The notes below the pieces were generated by a model. That model did not search any database. It worked only from the letters and a program-made list of their open reading frames with translations, and had not been told where the DNA came from. A stretch of 64,000 nt of DNA from Marinospirillum alkalitolerans. GTDB lineage: Bacteria > Pseudomonadota > Gammaproteobacteria > Pseudomonadales > Halomonadaceae. The stretch is taken from contig NZ_JBANFI010000007.1 in assembly GCF_045055655.1 (NCBI RefSeq), positions 70,405 through 134,404 of the forward strand. Direction: 5' to 3'. Both the position numbers and the translations under genes were made by a program. Shown piece after piece: positions 48,938 to 59,046 of the stretch (position 1 is the first letter of the stretch; every line of letters starts with the position of its first letter).

Positions 48938-50074
48938 ATGATGTCTGTGCACCGCTTATCCTTAGGGGGCCGCCTTGCGCTCTTAGCCTTGGTGATTCCT
49001 TTCTTAACTGCCTGTGGTGATGAAAAACCAGCGGCAGGTTTTCAGTTTCCTCCTTCTGCCGTGACGGTGGAGCGTGTCACGCCGACCAGCGTGGATGTCA
49101 AAGTGGAATATGCAGGGCGAGTGCGCGGTTCTCGTGAAGTCGAAGTGCGTGCGCGTGCGGGCGGCATCCTGGAAGAGCGTCTCTATGTCGAAGGCCAGAT
49201 GGTAGAAGAAGGCGAGGCCCTGTTCCGTATCGATTCTGAGCCTTATGAAATTGCGCTGCGTCGCCAGCAGGCCGAACTCAGCAACGCGCAGGCTAATCTG
49301 GAAAGTGCCAACCGTGAATGGCGGCGTATTTCTGACTTGTTCGCTCGTAACGCCGTCAGTGAGCGTGAACGAGATCAAGCCCAAACCGCGCGTGAGCTGG
49401 CTCAGGCTCAGGTCACCGTGGCTCAGGCTGCGGTGGCCGATGCGCAGCTGAATCTGCGTTATACCCATGTGGCCGCCCCCATTTCCGGTGTCACGGGTAT
49501 GGAAAGTGTGCCCGAAGGCAGCTTGATTCAGCAGGGCGCCTTGCTGACCACCATCACCCAAAACCATCCAGCGCATGTCCACTTTGCCCTGCCAGAAACA
49601 GACGCCGCTGCACGCCAGCTGGCGCGTTCGGCGATGACAGGTGAAGAGCGCAATCATAGCTATCATGCGCGTTTGATGCTGCCTGGTGGTCAGGTCTATG
49701 AGCAAAGTGGTGCGGTGGATTTCACCAATAGCAGCATTGATCCGCGCACCGGCACGGTCACCGCACGGGCAGTCTTCCCGAATGGGGATCATCAGCTGGT
49801 GCCTGGCCAGTTTGTGCGTATTCAGCTGGTCCTGCAGCATCTGGATAACGTGTTCCTGATTCCACCGAGTGCCGTCGCTGATACCCGCTCAGGTTCACAG
49901 GTCTTTGTTATCGATGATGAGCAGCTGGCTCAGGTGCGCGTGGTGGAGCTTGGCCCAGTGGTGGACGGGCGTCAGGTGATTCTGCGTGGTCTGGAAGCAG
50001 GGGACCGCCTCGTCGTGAATGGTCATGTCGCATTGCGTCCCGGTGCGCCAGTGGCCGTACAAAACGGAGAATAG
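48938..50074 (+). CDS. RND efflux membrane-fusion lipoprotein (AcrA/MexA type)
   Basis: Periplasmic adaptor linking the RND pump encoded next to an outer-membrane channel. The signal peptide ends in the lipobox LTAC (about residues 24-27), so it is lipid-anchored in the inner membrane. The mature protein shows a barrel-sandwich half (VEVRARAGGILEERLYVEGQMV), an alpha-hairpin (about 95-165; heptad-like AELSNAQANLESANREWRRI), the second lipoyl half (YTHVAAPISGVTG) and beta-barrel/MP domains. The start at 48938 follows GGAGAAG. The 378 residues are typical. No TetR repressor and no TolC-like gene are adjacent. Confidence 0.92.
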   Translation: MMSVHRLSLGGRLALLALVIPFLTACGDEKPAAGFQFPPSAVTVERVTPTSVDVKVEYAGRVRGSREVEVRARAGGILEERLYVEGQMVEEGEALFRIDSEPYEIALRRQQAELSNAQANLESANREWRRISDLFARNAVSERERDQAQTARELAQAQVTVAQAAVADAQLNLRYTHVAAPISGVTGMESVPEGSLIQQGALLTTITQNHPAHVHFALPETDAAARQLARSAMTGEERNHSYHARLMLPGGQVYEQSGAVDFTNSSIDPRTGTVTARAVFPNGDHQLVPGQFVRIQLVLQHLDNVFLIPPSAVADTRSGSQVFVIDDEQLAQVRVVELGPVVDGRQVILRGLEAGDRLVVNGHVALRPGAPVAVQNGE

Positions 50075-50078
50075 CGGT

Positions 50079-53000
50079 ATGCTACGTTTTTTTATTGATC
50101 GGCCCATTTTTGCCTCGGTGATCTCGATCATTATCGTGATTGCTGGCTTGGCCTCTTTACGCACTCTGCCTGTCGAGCAGTACCCCAATGTGGTGCCGCC
50201 TGAAATCGTCGTCAATGCCAGCTTTCCTGGTGCCAGCGCGCAGGTGATTGCCGAAGCCGTCGCGGCCCCTTTAGAGCAGGAGATCAACGGTGTTGAGAAT
50301 ATGCTCTATATGCAATCGAGCAGCACCGACTCAGGCAGCTTGACCATCACCGTGACTTTTGAAATGGGGACCGATCCAGATCAGGCCGCCATTAACGTCA
50401 ACAACCGTGTTCAGCGCGCTCTGCCGCGTTTGCCGCAGCGGGTGCGGGATCTGGGGGTATCCGTTCAGGCGCGCTCAACCAATATTCTGCTGGTGGCGGT
50501 CTTAACATCACCTGGTGGGGTGTATGACTCCCTCTATACCAGTAACTATGCGCTGCTGAATGTCCTCGATGAGCTGGTGCGCTTACCCGGTGTGGGTGAG
50601 GCGAGCCTGTTTGGTGCGCAAAACTACTCGATGCGGATCTGGCTGCGTCCTGATCTGCTGGCCCAGTTTGATCTCACCCCCAGCGATATTGCCGCTGCCT
50701 TGCGTGAGCAGAATGCGCAGTTTGCCGCCGGACGCATAGGGGCGGAGCCTTCTCCAGAAGATCAGGCTTTTACCTTTACCGTGACCACGCCCGGCCAGCT
50801 GGATTCAGCAGAAGCCTTTGAACAGATCATCCTGCGCTCGGATCAAGATGGCGGTACGCTGCGTTTAGGTGATGTGGCTCGCGTTGAGCTGGGCTCACAA
50901 AACTACGATATCAGTGCCACCTATAATGGCGAAAGTGCGGTGCCGATGGCGGTTTATCTGCAGCCAGGTGCGAATGCGGTCGATACAGCCAAGCTGGTCA
51001 GAGAGACCTTTGCTCAGCTGGCCACGCGCTTTCCGGAAGGGATGGAATATACCATCCCCTATGACACCACCGAGTTCGTTGAGCTCTCGATTCGTGAGGT
51101 GGTGATCACACTGATCATTGCTGTCGTGCTGGTGGTTTTTGTCACCTTCCTGTTTTTGCAAAACCTGCGTGCCACGCTGATTCCTGTGGCGGCGATTCCT
51201 GTGTCATTGATCGGGACCTTTGTCGGGATGACGGCCTTTGGCTTTTCCGTCAACCTGTTGACGCTCTTTGGTCTGGTGCTGGCCATCGGGATCGTGGTGG
51301 ATAACGCGATTATCGTGATGGAAAACGTCGAGCGCTTGATTCATGAAGAAAGCATGAAGGCGCGTGAGGCGGCCATTAAAACGATGGAGCAGGTGGCCGG
51401 TGCGGTGGTCTCCTCCACGCTGGTACTGGTGGCGGTTTTTGCACCGGTGGCCTTTTTGGATGGTATGACCGGTGAGCTGTATCGCCAGTTTGCGGTGACC
51501 ATTGCGGTATCGGTGGTGGTCTCGGGCCTCGTTGCTCTGACGCTGACCCCCGCCATGTGTGCGATGCTGCTCGATAAACAGCCTAAAGAACCGGCAGCGC
51601 CCTTTCGTCTCTTTAACCGCCTATTTGATGGTTTGACCAATGGTTTTGTGGCCCTTGTCGACTTCTTGCTGCGCCGCTGGGGCTTGGGTGTTCTGCTGTT
51701 TGCGGGCTTTATTGGCGCGACTGTTTTGGTCTTGGATCGCCTGCCTTCAGGACTGGTGCCAGCGGAGGATCAGGGGGTGGCACTGGTCGTCGGGCAGTTG
51801 CCGCCTTCTTCGGCCTTAGGGCGCACTGAGGCCACCAGCGATGTCTTGGCTGAGCGTTTGTTACAACTGCCTGATGTGCAGGAGTTCACCAGTATTGCCG
51901 GTTTTGACATTATTGCGGGTTCTTTGCGTACGAATGCGATGATCGGCTTTGCTAACTTGACTGATTGGAGTGAACGTACGCGTCCAGATCAGCAGGCTTC
52001 TGCGATTGCAGGCCAGATTATGGGCATCGGCTTTGGTATCCAAGAAGCCAATGTGTTTGCCTTTACACCACCGCCGATTCAAGGGCTGTCTTTGACCGGT
52101 GGCGTTGAGGGCTTCTTGCAGATACGTGAAGATCGCACGCCAGAAGAAACCTTTGAGCTGGCGAATCGGATCGCGATGGCGGCCAATGCGCGTCCTGAGC
52201 TGGTGAATGCGCGCACGACGTTGGATACCAGTATTCCGCGCTATGTGGCCAGTGTTGACCGCGAAAAGGCCAAGGCGTTGGATGTACCGATTAACCAGAT
52301 CTTTGAGGCCATGCAGAGTACCTTTGGTGCCCTCTATGTGAATGACTTCACCTATCTGGGACGCTTGTGGCAGGTCAATATGCAGTCAGAAGGTGATTTC
52401 CGTAGTCAGCCGGATGATCTGCGTCGCGTCTTTGTGCGCTCGACGACAGGGGAGCTGATCCCTCTGAGTTCGCTGGTCACCATGGAGCGCACGACAGGGG
52501 CGGATATTATCAACCGTTTCAATATCTACCCAGCGGCCAAGTTGATGGCAGATCCAGCTCCTGGTTTTACCAGTGGTCAGGCAAAAGAAGCCTTAGAAGC
52601 GGTCATCGCTGAGTTTACTGGCGAAGCCGATATCCATCTGGGATGGATCGGTGAGGCCTTCCAGCTGGATGCAGCAGGCAATGCGGGTGCAGCGGCCTTT
52701 GCTATGGGCTTGCTGATGGTGTTCCTGATTCTGGCAGCCCAGTATGAGCGTTGGACTCTGCCTTTGGCGGTGGCTTCTGCGGTGCCCTTTGGTGTGTTGG
52801 GCGCAGCGTTGGCGGCGTTATTCAAGGGCTTCCCGAATGACATCTACTTTCAGGTGGGTCTGTTGGTATTGATCGGTTTGGCGGCCAAGAATGCGATCTT
52901 GATCGTTGAATTTGCGGCGCAGAACCGTAAGCAGGGTATGAGTTCGACAGAAGCGGCCAGCAAGGCTGCGCGTCAGCGTTTCCGCGCGATTATCATGACG

Positions 53001-53201
53001 GCCATGACCTTTATTATCGGCTCTCTGCCCTTGGTGTTTGCAACGGGTGCCGGTGCGGCCAGTCGTCAGGAAATCGGTTTTGCGACCGTTGGCGGGATGT
53101 TGGCGGCCAGTAGTTTGGCGCTGGTCTTTGTGCCAGTGATTTATAAAATCCTGGACGATCTGGCCTCACGTGGTCAGAGCAAGGCGCAGCAACAGAGTTA
53201 A
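50079..53201 (+). CDS. RND multidrug efflux permease (HAE1 family)
   Basis: Proton-driven inner-membrane pump of 1040 residues with the AcrB layout: TM1 (FFIDRPIFASVISIIIVIAG), two large periplasmic loops and twelve helices. In TM4 the proton relay reads GIVVDNAIIVMENVER: Asp at the AcrB-407 position is kept but the 408 position is Asn. The TM10 Lys is present in LAAKNAILIVEFAA. The start at 50079 follows GGAGA, four bases after the adaptor gene stop. The Asp-to-Asn change occurs in some native relatives, so function is not excluded. Substrates are unknown; family knowledge suggests hydrophobic drugs, detergents or solvents. Confidence 0.92.
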   Translation: MLRFFIDRPIFASVISIIIVIAGLASLRTLPVEQYPNVVPPEIVVNASFPGASAQVIAEAVAAPLEQEINGVENMLYMQSSSTDSGSLTITVTFEMGTDPDQAAINVNNRVQRALPRLPQRVRDLGVSVQARSTNILLVAVLTSPGGVYDSLYTSNYALLNVLDELVRLPGVGEASLFGAQNYSMRIWLRPDLLAQFDLTPSDIAAALREQNAQFAAGRIGAEPSPEDQAFTFTVTTPGQLDSAEAFEQIILRSDQDGGTLRLGDVARVELGSQNYDISATYNGESAVPMAVYLQPGANAVDTAKLVRETFAQLATRFPEGMEYTIPYDTTEFVELSIREVVITLIIAVVLVVFVTFLFLQNLRATLIPVAAIPVSLIGTFVGMTAFGFSVNLLTLFGLVLAIGIVVDNAIIVMENVERLIHEESMKAREAAIKTMEQVAGAVVSSTLVLVAVFAPVAFLDGMTGELYRQFAVTIAVSVVVSGLVALTLTPAMCAMLLDKQPKEPAAPFRLFNRLFDGLTNGFVALVDFLLRRWGLGVLLFAGFIGATVLVLDRLPSGLVPAEDQGVALVVGQLPPSSALGRTEATSDVLAERLLQLPDVQEFTSIAGFDIIAGSLRTNAMIGFANLTDWSERTRPDQQASAIAGQIMGIGFGIQEANVFAFTPPPIQGLSLTGGVEGFLQIREDRTPEETFELANRIAMAANARPELVNARTTLDTSIPRYVASVDREKAKALDVPINQIFEAMQSTFGALYVNDFTYLGRLWQVNMQSEGDFRSQPDDLRRVFVRSTTGELIPLSSLVTMERTTGADIINRFNIYPAAKLMADPAPGFTSGQAKEALEAVIAEFTGEADIHLGWIGEAFQLDAAGNAGAAAFAMGLLMVFLILAAQYERWTLPLAVASAVPFGVLGAALAALFKGFPNDIYFQVGLLVLIGLAAKNAILIVEFAAQNRKQGMSSTEAASKAARQRFRAIIMTAMTFIIGSLPLVFATGAGAASRQEIGFATVGGMLAASSLALVFVPVIYKILDDLASRGQSKAQQQS

Positions 53202-53223
53202 TTTGCAGCGTCTGGATCAGCAC

Positions 53224-53259
53224 AAGGCCCCTCACTCTAGAGTGAAGGGCCTTTTTTGT
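53224..53259 (+). terminator. rho-independent terminator after the RND operon
   Basis: AAGGCCC/GGGCCTT plus TCACTC/GAGTGA form a long near-perfect stem (one mismatch) followed by TTTTTT. The stem is symmetric, but only the plus-strand side shows a good T-run. Confidence 0.92.
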
Positions 53260-53297
53260 GCCTGCTGGTTTGTGATCCGCCCCGCAACACCGAGCCT

Positions 53298-56135
53298 TTA
53301 GCTTGTGCCAAGCAGTGGCTTCAAGAAGTGTCCAGTGTAAGAAGCGGCTTCTTCTGCGACTTCCTCTGGCGTGCCCTGTGCAACCAGTGTGCCGCCGCCC
53401 TTGCCGCCTTCTGGGCCGATATCAATAATCCAGTCAGCGGTTTTAATCACATCCAGATTATGCTCGATAATCACCAGCGTGTTGCCGTGATCACGTAGGC
53501 GATGCAGCACGGTCAGCAGCTGGCGGATATCTTCAAAGTGGAGTCCGGTTGTTGGTTCATCAAGAATATACAGGGTTTGGCCGGTATCGCGTCGTGCCAG
53601 CTCTTTTGCTAGTTTCACACGCTGCGCCTCACCTCCAGAAAGGGTTGTGGCACTTTGCCCAAGGCGGATATAGGACAGGCCGACATCCATCAGCGTTTGT
53701 AGACGACGTGCCACTGCAGGAATCGCGGTGAAGAATTCGCGTGCTTCTTCTATCGTCATTTGCAGCACTTCATGGATATTCTTGCCTTTATAGCGCACTT
53801 CGAGTGTTTCGCGGTTATAGCGCTGGCCCTTACAGATATCGCAGGGCACATAAATATCGGCCAGAAAGTGCATTTCCACCTTGATCAAACCATCGCCTTG
53901 GCAGGCCTCGCAGCGACCACCCTTGACGTTAAAACTAAAGCGCCCTGGCTTGTAGCCGCGCGATCTGGCCTCTTGGGTACCGGCAAAGAGTTCACGAATG
54001 GGCGTAAAAATGCCTGTATAGGTGGCGGGATTCGAACGCGGTGTTCGACCTATCGGGCTTTGATCAATATCGATGACTTTATCGAGATGCTCTAATCCAG
54101 TGATCTGGTCATGGGCCGCGGCCGTCAGCGTTGTGGCTCCATTGAGCTGGGTGGCGGCAACAGGATAGAGGGTCGCGTTAATCAGCGTGGACTTGCCTGA
54201 GCCGGAGACACCAGTGACACAGGTCATCACGCCCAACGGAATCGAGACATCGAGGTTTTTCAGGTTGTTGCCACGCGCGCCGTGAATCACCAGTTGGCGT
54301 TCAGGATCGGGTGCATGGCGTAAAGCGGGTAGATGGATTTGGCGACGGCCACTGAGATAATCGGCGGTGATCGACCCCTCTGCCTGCATTACTTGTTCAG
54401 GTGTACCCTGGGCGACAATTTGGCCGCCATGCACCCCAGCTCCCGGCCCAATATCAATCAACCAGTCTGCCTGACGGATCGCATCTTCATCATGTTCAAC
54501 AACCAGAACGGTATTGCCCAGATCGCGCAGATGCTTCAGGGTTTCCAGCAGGCGCTCGTTATCACGCTGATGCAGGCCGATCGATGGCTCGTCGAGAATA
54601 TACATCACACCCACCAGCCCCGCACCGATCTGGCTGGCCAGACGAATCCGCTGCGCCTCACCACCGGAGAGGGTTTCGGCACTGCGCTCTAGCGAGAGAT
54701 AATCCAATCCCACGTTGACCAAAAACTTCAGGCGTTCGGTGATTTCTTGCAGGATGCGCGCCGCAATTTCACCCCGTCGACCCGGTAGAGTGAGCTGGCT
54801 AAAGAGATTCAACGCCTCGCCCAGAGGCAGCTTGACGACTTGAGGCAGGTTCCATTCACCGACAAACACATAGCGCGAGGATTGCTTCAAGCGGCTGCCT
54901 TCACAGGTTGGGCAGGGCTGGGTGGTGAGTAGGCGGCTCAGATCTTCACGCAGCTGCGTGGAATCTGTATCTCGATAGCGGCGCTCTAGATTAGGGATCA
55001 CGCCTTCAAAAGGATGCTGCTTATGGATGCGCTGCCCGCGATCACTGATATAGCTGAAGTCGATCTCTTCACGGCCACTGCCATACAGTAGCAGCTGCTG
55101 CACTGAGGAAGACAACTCTCCCCAAGGCGTATCCAGGCTAAATCCGGCATGTTTGGCCACCTGTTCCAGTAGACCAAAATAGTAAGCATGGCGACGATCC
55201 CAGCCACGAATCACGCCTTCAGCCAGCGATAAGCTGGGATCACCCAGCAGCTTCTTTTCATCAAAAAACTGCTTCACACCTAGGCCATCACAGGTTGGGC
55301 AGGCCCCAGCAGGATTGTTAAAAGAGAAAACGCGCGGTTCGAGTTCGGTCACCGCATAACCGCAGTGGGGGCAGGCATGGTGTGCTGAGAAAACCAGATC
55401 TTCATGCTCTGGATCATCCATCAGGCTAACGAGTGCCATACCCTCTGCCAGTGCCAGCGCGGTTTCAAAGGATTCGGCCAGACGCAGCTGCTGATCGGCC
55501 TTGATCTTTAAACGATCCACTACGGCCTCAATCGTGTGCTTGCGCTTTTTATCCAGCGCAGGGGCTTCGTCCAGCTCGACGAGTTCGCCATCAATACGAG
55601 CGCGAATAAATCCTTGCGCCCTTAAATCTGCCAGCAGGTTGAGATGCTCACCTTTGCGATCCTGCACCACGGGGGCAAGCAGCATTACCTTGGTGCCTTC
55701 GGGGAAGTTCAGCAGGTGATCGACCATCTCTGAAACGGTTTTGGCCTCAAGCGGCACATCATGTTCTGGGCAGCGAGGAATCCCCGCGCGCGCATAGAGC
55801 AGGCGCAGATAATCATAGATTTCAGTGATGGTGCCCACGGTGGAGCGTGGATTGTGTGAGGTGGATTTTTGCTCAATCGAAATCGCAGGCGAGAGGCCCT
55901 CGATATGATCCACATCGGGCTTTTCCATCATGGATAAAAATTGACGCGCATAGGCGGAGAGGGACTCGACATAACGCCGCTGGCCTTCAGCATAGAGGGT
56001 GTCGAAAGCAAGGGAAGATTTCCCTGATCCTGAAAGCCCAGTGATCACCACCAGCTGATCGCGCGGCAGATCGAGCGAGACATTCTTGAGGTTATGCGTT
56101 CTGGCACCACGTACACGAATTTGATCCAAGGCCAC
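53298..56135 (-). CDS. uvrA: excinuclease ABC subunit A (UvrA)
   Basis: Damage-recognition ATPase of nucleotide excision repair. It has two ABC modules, with Walker A GLSGSGKSS (about 31) and GVSGSGKST (about 640), and signatures LSGGEAQRIRLASQ and LSGGEAQRVKLAKE. Zinc fingers are CPHCGYA...CPTCDGLG (about 253-284) and CEACQGDGLI...CDICKGQRY (about 745-780). The N-terminal IRVRGARTHNLKNVSLDLPR is canonical. I start at GTG 56135 because GGGAGAAG lies at proper spacing; an ATG at 56165 is the alternative. The 945 residues match E. coli (940). It is divergent from the YajR-like gene, an arrangement common in Pseudomonadales. Confidence 0.96.
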   Translation of the reverse strand: MALDQIRVRGARTHNLKNVSLDLPRDQLVVITGLSGSGKSSLAFDTLYAEGQRRYVESLSAYARQFLSMMEKPDVDHIEGLSPAISIEQKSTSHNPRSTVGTITEIYDYLRLLYARAGIPRCPEHDVPLEAKTVSEMVDHLLNFPEGTKVMLLAPVVQDRKGEHLNLLADLRAQGFIRARIDGELVELDEAPALDKKRKHTIEAVVDRLKIKADQQLRLAESFETALALAEGMALVSLMDDPEHEDLVFSAHHACPHCGYAVTELEPRVFSFNNPAGACPTCDGLGVKQFFDEKKLLGDPSLSLAEGVIRGWDRRHAYYFGLLEQVAKHAGFSLDTPWGELSSSVQQLLLYGSGREEIDFSYISDRGQRIHKQHPFEGVIPNLERRYRDTDSTQLREDLSRLLTTQPCPTCEGSRLKQSSRYVFVGEWNLPQVVKLPLGEALNLFSQLTLPGRRGEIAARILQEITERLKFLVNVGLDYLSLERSAETLSGGEAQRIRLASQIGAGLVGVMYILDEPSIGLHQRDNERLLETLKHLRDLGNTVLVVEHDEDAIRQADWLIDIGPGAGVHGGQIVAQGTPEQVMQAEGSITADYLSGRRQIHLPALRHAPDPERQLVIHGARGNNLKNLDVSIPLGVMTCVTGVSGSGKSTLINATLYPVAATQLNGATTLTAAAHDQITGLEHLDKVIDIDQSPIGRTPRSNPATYTGIFTPIRELFAGTQEARSRGYKPGRFSFNVKGGRCEACQGDGLIKVEMHFLADIYVPCDICKGQRYNRETLEVRYKGKNIHEVLQMTIEEAREFFTAIPAVARRLQTLMDVGLSYIRLGQSATTLSGGEAQRVKLAKELARRDTGQTLYILDEPTTGLHFEDIRQLLTVLHRLRDHGNTLVIIEHNLDVIKTADWIIDIGPEGGKGGGTLVAQGTPEEVAEEAASYTGHFLKPLLGTS

Positions 56136-56349
56136 TTGAGCTTCTCCCGATAGACATGCAGCCAAATAGTATAAAGCCAGAGTCAGGGGTGTGTCTGTTT
56201 TGTCTCACAAGAGAAGAAGCTGGGCTGATCCAGCGAGCAAGACTTAAGCTGGCTGCCAGCGCGTACAAGCGGTAGAATGTCCGGCTTATTTTGTCATCTC
56301 ACCTCTGATGCTCGACTCATCACAGATCTCTGCAGGGAATAAAAACGCC

Positions 56350-57711
56350 ATGTCGCGTGATGCTTTAACCACTACAGAATTACGTGCCGTGACAGGGCTG
56401 GCTGGTCTTTATGGCCTAAGAATGCTTGGCCTGTTTATGGTTTTGCCGGTCATGCCCTTGCTGCTGGAAAACTTCCCCGGTGCGACACCTCTGGCGATAG
56501 GTCTCGCCATCGGGATCTATGGCCTGACGCAGGCCATGCTGCAACTGCCTTTTGGCTGGCTCTCTGACAAGCTGGGCCGTAAGCCGCTGATCTATGCAGG
56601 CTTGGCACTCTTTGCGCTGGGGAGTCTGGTCGCGGCGGCAGCGGATTCGATGCTGGGTTTGATCCTTGGGCGAGCCTTGCAAGGTATGGGCGCGATTGCC
56701 AGTGTGCTGATGGCGCTACTGGCGGATCTGACCCGCGATGAAAAACGCACTCAGGCGATGGCAAGTGTGGGTATCAGCATTGGTTTGGCATTTATTGCCG
56801 CGATGGCTCTTGGGCCTTGGCTCGCATCATGCATAGGCTTATCTGGCCTCTTCTGGATGACAGCCTTGCTCAGTGGCGTGGGGATGCTGATCGTCTGGCG
56901 CTGGGTTCCTGACCCGCTGCGATCCACCAAGCATTTGGATGCCGGGATTCAACCTGCGCGCATCAAGAGCGTGATTTTGCAGCCGCAGCTATTGCGTTTG
57001 GATGCCAGCATTCTGGTGCTGCATCTGTTGCTGACGGCGGTTTTTATTGCGGTTCCTGGTTTGCTGGTCCAAGCCGGTTGGGATTTGTATCTTCATGGCT
57101 GGATTTATCTGGGTTCGATGCTGCTGGGTTTTTTTGCAATGATTCCACTGATTATCATTGCGGAGAAGGGTCAGAAGATGAAGGCCATGCTGCTGCTCGG
57201 GATTGGCTTACTGGCACTGGCGCTGCCGATGCTGGGCACTGGCGCGGTCTTCTGGTTGTTGTTTGGCTTGTGGGTGTTTTTTATTGGCTTTAATTTGCTT
57301 GAAGCCAGTTTGCCCTCACTGATTAGTAAACAAGCGCCGATGGCCGCCAAGGGTACGGCTATGGGCGTCTACTCGACCTCGCAGTTTCTGGGCGCTTTCC
57401 TTGGTGGCCTGCTCGGTGGTTGGGTGATGCAGCGCTGGGATGCTGAGCTGCTTCTCTGGGGCGCGACGCTGCTGGTTGGTCTCTGGTGGTTGCTGATGTT
57501 AAGTTTTGCAGCACCTCGGCATCTTTCGAGTCGTGTTTTTTCCTTACACCCAGCACAGGTGCAGGATGCAGCAGGATTTAAGGAAAAACTACTTGGCCTT
57601 CCTGGCGTCGTTGAGGTGGAACTGATGCTTGAAGAAGCCACTGGCTACCTCAAACTGGATCGCAAAGAGCTGGACGAAGAGGCGCTTGACAGCCTGATTG
57701 CAGGCAACTAA
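56350..57711 (+). CDS. MFS transporter with C-terminal YAM-like domain (YajR-like)
   Basis: Major facilitator transporter of 453 residues with twelve helices. MFS motif A is GWLSDKLGRKPL (about residues 67-78), and GRALQGMGAIASVLMALLADL is motif B/C-like. The C-terminal 60 residues (FKEKLLGLPGVVEVELMLEEATGYLKLDRKELDEEAL) form a small ferredoxin-like cytoplasmic domain as in E. coli YajR. The substrate is unknown. The ATG at 56350 has AGGGAA upstream; one at 56308 is less likely. It lies between uvrA (divergent) and ssb (same strand, 53 bases on). Confidence 0.88.
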   Translation: MSRDALTTTELRAVTGLAGLYGLRMLGLFMVLPVMPLLLENFPGATPLAIGLAIGIYGLTQAMLQLPFGWLSDKLGRKPLIYAGLALFALGSLVAAAADSMLGLILGRALQGMGAIASVLMALLADLTRDEKRTQAMASVGISIGLAFIAAMALGPWLASCIGLSGLFWMTALLSGVGMLIVWRWVPDPLRSTKHLDAGIQPARIKSVILQPQLLRLDASILVLHLLLTAVFIAVPGLLVQAGWDLYLHGWIYLGSMLLGFFAMIPLIIIAEKGQKMKAMLLLGIGLLALALPMLGTGAVFWLLFGLWVFFIGFNLLEASLPSLISKQAPMAAKGTAMGVYSTSQFLGAFLGGLLGGWVMQRWDAELLLWGATLLVGLWWLLMLSFAAPRHLSSRVFSLHPAQVQDAAGFKEKLLGLPGVVEVELMLEEATGYLKLDRKELDEEALDSLIAGN

Positions 57712-57764
57712 ACCTGAACAGACATTCAGTAAAGAAGACAACTTAAATTAAGAAGGTGAAGATT

Positions 57765-58430
57765 ATGGCGCGTGGAGTGAACAAGGTGATTTTGGTGGGT
57801 AATCTGGGTAATGATCCGGATATCCGTTACACCCAAAATCAGAAACAGGTGGCTAACTTAAGTGTTGCCACCAGTGATCAATGGACAGATAAAGCCACAG
57901 GGCAGCGTCAGGAAAGAACAGAATGGCACAAGGTGGTGATGTTTGATCGTTTGGCTGAAATTGCAGGCCAATATCTGAAAAAAGGCAGCAAAGTCTATAT
58001 CGAAGGCAAGCTGCAAACCCGTAAATGGCAGAACCAGCAAGGTCAGGATCAGTACACCACTGAAATCGTTGCCAATGAAATGCAAATGCTCGACGGACGG
58101 GATGGTGGCGGTCAACAGCAGGGTGGCTATGGCAATGCAGGGCGTCAGGCAGCACCTCAGCAGGACTACCAGCAAGGCTATGCTCAGCAGCCCTATGCAC
58201 AAGCTGCCCCGCAAGCGGCACCGGCTCAACCGAGTTACCAGCAGCCCCCCATGCCAGCAGCTCAGCCCCAGTATGCGCCCCAACCTGTACCTCAGCCAAT
58301 GCAGCAGCCTGCTGCGCCAGCTCCACAGCCGATGGCACCACCCATGCAGCAGCCTGCCCACCAGCAACCTGCAGCTCAGCCAGCGGGTGGACAGAACTTC
58401 AATGACTTTGATGATGATATTCCGTTCTAG
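57765..58430 (+). CDS. ssb: single-stranded DNA-binding protein SSB
   Basis: Homotetrameric SSB that coats single-stranded DNA in replication and repair. The N-terminal OB domain (about 1-110) begins MARGVNKVILVGNLGNDPDIRY and includes TEWHKVVMFDRLAEIAGQYLKKGSKVYIEGKLQTR. A Gln/Pro/Ala-rich disordered linker (about 115-210) follows, unusually long for the family. The protein ends in the acidic tip DFDDDIPF that binds partner proteins. AAGAAGGTG precedes the start. Its stop codon is immediately followed by the group II intron, and its presumed terminator is 2.6 kb away at 61043. Confidence 0.96.
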   Translation: MARGVNKVILVGNLGNDPDIRYTQNQKQVANLSVATSDQWTDKATGQRQERTEWHKVVMFDRLAEIAGQYLKKGSKVYIEGKLQTRKWQNQQGQDQYTTEIVANEMQMLDGRDGGGQQQGGYGNAGRQAAPQQDYQQGYAQQPYAQAAPQAAPAQPSYQQPPMPAAQPQYAPQPVPQPMQQPAAPAPQPMAPPMQQPAHQQPAAQPAGGQNFNDFDDDIPF

Positions 58431-59046
58431 GTGCGCCGTTTTGCTAGGTAAATCAAGCACTTGCATATACGCTGTATTGCAAGTATAGGCTGTTGGTAGG
58501 CCTATTGCAAACCTGACTTATCCTTGTCCAGTAATGGATCTGAGCCTCGAAAGGGGAAGGGGAGTGCAGCATGTCAGGAAAAGGCGGGTGGCGGTGAAAG
58601 AGTCTAATTTGCGCCCGTCATTGCAAGTCCCATACGGTTAAGCCTGATTGGTTGAACCATAGTCCTTTGTGGGTTTCGGGATATCAATGACCTATGACTC
58701 TTGAGAGGTCATTTCGCGTGTAGTCGGGGAGATTGTTAGAACACCCGGCTAACCAACCACGCGACACGCGCTCGGTGAGAGTGTTAAGGGGACGTAAGTG
58801 GAACCTAAGTGGGATGCACCTTGACTACCTAGAAATGCGGGATTGCCTAAACAGGTCTCAACTATGGGCCTGCATGGCAACGGAGACTTCGTAGTACCCA
58901 ATGTTAGCCTGTAATGGGTTTAGCAGTCAGTAACCAGCCTGACCTGAAAACTGAATATAAGTTTCCAGTAATGGGAGTGAAAGTTCAGCCGTAAGGGGGA
59001 AGGGAGTCAGACAAGAACATACCAATAGAGCGAGGTTCGATAGTCA

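Noticed and set aside
57858..58466. A 202-codon leftward frame inside ssb
   Set aside because: It mirrors the Gln/Pro-rich linker codons of ssb and runs past the intron boundary; no motif supports it.
58564..58570. GTGCAGC as the 5' end of the group II intron
   Set aside because: It fits GUGYG less well than GTGCGCC at 58431, and no complement of the bases before it was found in domain I, whereas TTCTAG before 58431 pairs with CTAGAA.
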